This document shows, piece after piece, positions 61,638 to 64,000 of a DNA stretch of 64,000 bases; position 1 is the stretch's first letter, and every line of letters starts with the position of its first letter. Source of the stretch: Peptoniphilus_B koenoeneniae (GTDB taxonomy: Bacteria > Bacillota > Clostridia > Tissierellales > Peptoniphilaceae); NCBI RefSeq assembly GCF_030812875.1, contig NZ_JAUSTN010000003.1, positions 162,779-226,778 on the forward strand, read 5' to 3'. A program made the translations under genes and the position numbers. A model generated the notes under the pieces. The model worked only from the letters and a program-made list of their open reading frames with translations. It had not been told where the DNA came from and ran no database searches.

Positions 61638-61952
61638 TCACTTAATACACAAATATCTATTATTCAGTTTTGCAATAAAATTAACTTCTTTTTCTTCATT
61701 AGAGCTAAGAGCAGTAATGTCAATAATATAAGAAGTCTGTATCTCTAAATACACTGTTATTGCGTTAATATGTTCTTTAATATCATTAGAATAATCCCTA
61801 TATAGCAATAATAAATCGATATCATTTGAATGTTTTTCTTGGTTCAGTATAGAACCAAAAATATAAACTTTATCAAAGCTTTGGAATATGTCTATGTTTT
61901 CACTAATAGTATTGATTATATTTGTCTTATCTAAATTTATTGACATACACAT
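61638..61952 (-). CDS. MNT-type nucleotidyltransferase domain protein
   Basis: 104 residues. The catalytic motif is G33-S34, then D44 and D46 (IFGSILNQEKHSNDIDLLLL), the GS-x9-DxD of Pol-beta-fold nucleotidyltransferases. Only this domain is present, as in MNT/HEPN pairs. It overlaps the HNH gene by 26 nt, so it forms a two-gene unit with it instead of with a HEPN partner. Substrate unknown. Confidence 0.75.
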   Translation of the reverse strand: MCMSINLDKTNIINTISENIDIFQSFDKVYIFGSILNQEKHSNDIDLLLLYRDYSNDIKEHINAITVYLEIQTSYIIDITALSSNEEKEVNFIAKLNNRYLCIK

Positions 61953-63063
61953 AAAATTCTTCCATTGTTAATAAAGTCACATCAAAGATTTTAGCTACCT
62001 CTCTTGCTTCTTTTGAAATACAGTTTTCTCCATTCCAATTATGCAAATTTACAATCACATCATTTGGCTTTGGAGACATATTATACAAAAATGCTTTACT
62101 TAAGCAATATTCATATACAAATTCAATAATAGTATCATTTACGATAATTTTTCTTAGCTTATTGAAATTTTTATATTCAAAATTGATACCTCTAGAACGT
62201 AAATATGTTAAGGCAAAATTTAAACTATCTAATCTAACACCTACTATTCTAAAGCAATTATTATTATGATAAATTTGTCTTATCTGAGGTGCATCATTCA
62301 ATAATATTTTTTCTCCATCCTTTTTTAAAATATATGGATTGTCTACTCCTAATACCACATCTTCTAAAGTGTTCTCTTTTCTCATTATTTTTATTAGTTC
62401 CTCTAATGACTCTGTATTAGGTAGTATCTTTCCCTTTATAGGATTAATTCCGAAAATTGAGTATATTTCTTGTGGAAAAAGAACAGATCTATACTTTTCT
62501 ATATCTATTCTGGTATTTTTGAATTCATCAACATGAGTAAGAAAATTTTGAATTACTGCTAAATTTGAATACTCCTTTACTTTGTGATGTTGAAATAAAT
62601 TTAAGTTTTTCTCAAATATTAACTTTAGTTTTTCATTATTTTCTAATAATTGAGGTTCAAATTTTTTCCATAAATTCTTATTACCGGTCAAGTAGTAGTT
62701 ATTATATATATTATTATTTTGATTCAATATTGGTACTACTGACTCTTTTAACTCATTAAAAGAAGTATATTTAACAGAAAAAAAAGCTTCCAGCTCTTTT
62801 CTCCTAATTTCTTTCCATTCTTTTACATCGCTTTTTGTAAAGAAACCAATTTTATCAAACTTTTTATGACAATTAGGACATAAAATTATTAAATTATCAT
62901 ATGAATTATCCAAAGTTTCATAGTATGCTTCAATATGCGCCTGTTCTATGATATCTTTATTATTAATAAACAATTTTTCTTTACACTCAGGATTCATACA
63001 ATATCCCATGGATTCAGCCCATAGTTTGCGTTTTATATTTTCTGGAATCGCTTTTCTTTTCAT
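61927..63063 (-). CDS. HNH endonuclease-domain protein with long C-terminal region
   Basis: 378 residues. HNH domain 1-75: zinc Cys C22, C27, C62, C65, and the catalytic set H43 (QAHIEA), N57 (YDNLIIL), H66 (CPNCHKKFD). The remaining 300 residues (helical 85-200, then beta-rich) are not recognised and may sense a target. Such HNH proteins occur in restriction and anti-phage islands. It is coupled to the nucleotidyltransferase-like gene downstream. Confidence 0.8.
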   Translation of the reverse strand: MKRKAIPENIKRKLWAESMGYCMNPECKEKLFINNKDIIEQAHIEAYYETLDNSYDNLIILCPNCHKKFDKIGFFTKSDVKEWKEIRRKELEAFFSVKYTSFNELKESVVPILNQNNNIYNNYYLTGNKNLWKKFEPQLLENNEKLKLIFEKNLNLFQHHKVKEYSNLAVIQNFLTHVDEFKNTRIDIEKYRSVLFPQEIYSIFGINPIKGKILPNTESLEELIKIMRKENTLEDVVLGVDNPYILKKDGEKILLNDAPQIRQIYHNNNCFRIVGVRLDSLNFALTYLRSRGINFEYKNFNKLRKIIVNDTIIEFVYEYCLSKAFLYNMSPKPNDVIVNLHNWNGENCISKEAREVAKIFDVTLLTMEEFYVYVNKFR

Positions 63064-63294
63064 ATTTTTCCTTCCATATTTTATATTATCTCAACCCGTT
63101 CCAAGGCTCTTTAATACCCTTTTATTACTCTATTGAACTTTTATGATAATTCATCTAATACAATTTCAACTTTAACATGCTCTTTTAAATCTTGTTTCGA
63201 TAATGAAGCTGCCATCTCCTCATATCTTGAGTTAACAGTATGAATATTAATGTAAATTGTGAGAAAGATTAGTATATAAGAATAAATGATGGAT
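63064..63294. other. Short intergenic region with a coding remnant
   Basis: On the minus strand an open stretch without ATG ends VNSRYEEMAASLSKQDL, then KEHVKVEIVLDELS and TAA at 63141. It may be the tail of a small gene cotranscribed with the GHKL-ATPase remnant. No ribosome site seen. Confidence 0.35.
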
Positions 63295-63924
63295 TTAATC
63301 TATGGTTAATCCTTTAGATGGTTTCGATGCATTTTTAAAAGTATTCCTAATTTTTTTCGCCTCATTTTCTCCTTCAATTGATATTTTGCTAATGATATCT
63401 TTAGATTTCACAAAATTTGTAGGTAATTCTATTCCTATTGCTACCCCCTGATATTTTGTATCATAAAATTTCGCATTATTTTTATCAATAGATAAACATC
63501 TATTACCACTGGATAAATAAAACTTTCCTCCCAATTCTTTACATAATGTACTAGTCATGTACAATCCAAAGCCTGAATTTGACCAAAAATCATTAAATTT
63601 ATTTTTAGATGTTGGAGAAAATGCCCTTGAAATACCAGGTTTTATTGCAAATTGTATAGCTTCCTTATCATCAAATATATACTCCCTATGAAAACGATTA
63701 TTACGCAAACTGCTCTTAAGACCAATACCTTCATCAACTATAGCTATTTCAGCTTTACCTTTAGTTGGCCAGTACTGACCACAAACCCATGCATTATCTG
63801 TCTCAGAATGTTCTGAGATATTTCTTATCATTTCCCTTAAACAATATGATAATACTATTTCTAATTCTTCGTTGCCATGAGCTATTATCTTTGATAACTC
63901 TTTAGACTTCCTTATATAATGTAT
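63295..63924 (-). pseudogene. GHKL ATPase gene truncated at the 5' end
   Basis: The track from the ATG at 63831 gives 178 residues with an N-box-like MIRNISEHS, DEGIGL (G1) and SGFGLYMTS (G2). The phase stays coding upstream of this ATG (SKELSKIIAHGNEELEIVLSYCLR) to a TAA at 63925, and that part has no ATG, GTG or TTG. The ATG therefore sits inside a conserved helix, so the gene has lost its start. Full-length relatives would be 300 aa or more, so the upstream part appears missing or replaced near 63925. Confidence 0.6.
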
Positions 63925-64000
63925 TTAGGTTGTTAAAGGTAACCTATAACCCTTTTTCGACTAAGTATTATTCAGGTTTGCTGTATAATATTGTTATTAG

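Noticed and set aside
1..64000. tRNA, rRNA, T-box and CRISPR elements
   Set aside because: Scanning by eye for acceptor/TPsiC motifs, the T-box TGGNACCGCG and repeat-spacer arrays found none; a covariance search could still detect weak ones.

Overview
The window reads as a chromosomal segment of a strict anaerobe of the low-GC Firmicutes. The DNA is visibly AT-rich, with consensus AGGAGG ribosome sites and tight gene overlaps. It carries a ferredoxin-dependent 2-oxoacid oxidoreductase, a butyryl-CoA dehydrogenase/Etf cluster, a second Etf pair and a trimeric NADH/ferredoxin [FeFe] hydrogenase. Together these fit an amino-acid-fermenting, butyrate- and H2-producing member of the Peptoniphilus/Anaerococcus type. 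That assignment is an inference from gene content; no rRNA or tRNA gene was seen.

Layout, core part (1-46 kb). A partial HipA-like gene sits at the left edge. A five-gene minus-strand operon follows (Orn/Lys/Arg decarboxylase-like, minimal metallopeptidase, membrane J-domain protein, Fe-alcohol dehydrogenase, YubB-like protein). Then come a phospholipase C-like/MFS pair and a nitroreductase. A structured leader precedes an operon for an ATPase and a 2-oxoacid:ferredoxin oxidoreductase whose gamma subunit is fused to a ferritin-like domain. metK has a SAM-I riboswitch. Next are recD2-comF, an ABC-F protein, an exported YcdB-like protein, a gene-free repeat cluster, bcd-etfBA, pgi-SpoIIE-type phosphatase-THUMP methylase, etfBA number two, an ABC exporter with a large surface subunit (apparently ATT-initiated), and an oligopeptide ABC importer downstream of murA. 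The hydrogenase operon closes this part. Butyryl-CoA dehydrogenase/Etf, 2-oxoacid oxidoreductase and hydrogenase would share ferredoxin and NADH.

Layout, accessory part (46-64 kb). It opens with a second cluster of the same dispersed repeat and a TMEM43-like/copper-amine-oxidase-like gene broken by two in-frame stops. A phage portal-protein remnant follows. Then comes a compact three-gene cassette: a polymerase-dead PolC-derived protein, a uracil-DNA-glycosylase-like protein and a PD-(D/E)XK nuclease. Two 64-bp direct repeats flank the cassette. Next are AlkD-like, GNAT and hydrolase genes with a twice-frameshifted padR, a large serine recombinase, a tyrosine recombinase and a complete type II restriction-modification set with its own small regulator. 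The window ends with an HNH endonuclease/nucleotidyltransferase pair and a 5'-truncated GHKL ATPase gene.

The strongest candidate for an undescribed system is the PolC-like/UDG-like/nuclease cassette at 48.7-51.4 kb. Other points worth checking are the oxidoreductase-ferritin fusion, the multi-helix leader at 8.4-8.5 kb, the ATT start codon at 30.6 kb and the repeat family with TGTAGGGACC ends.
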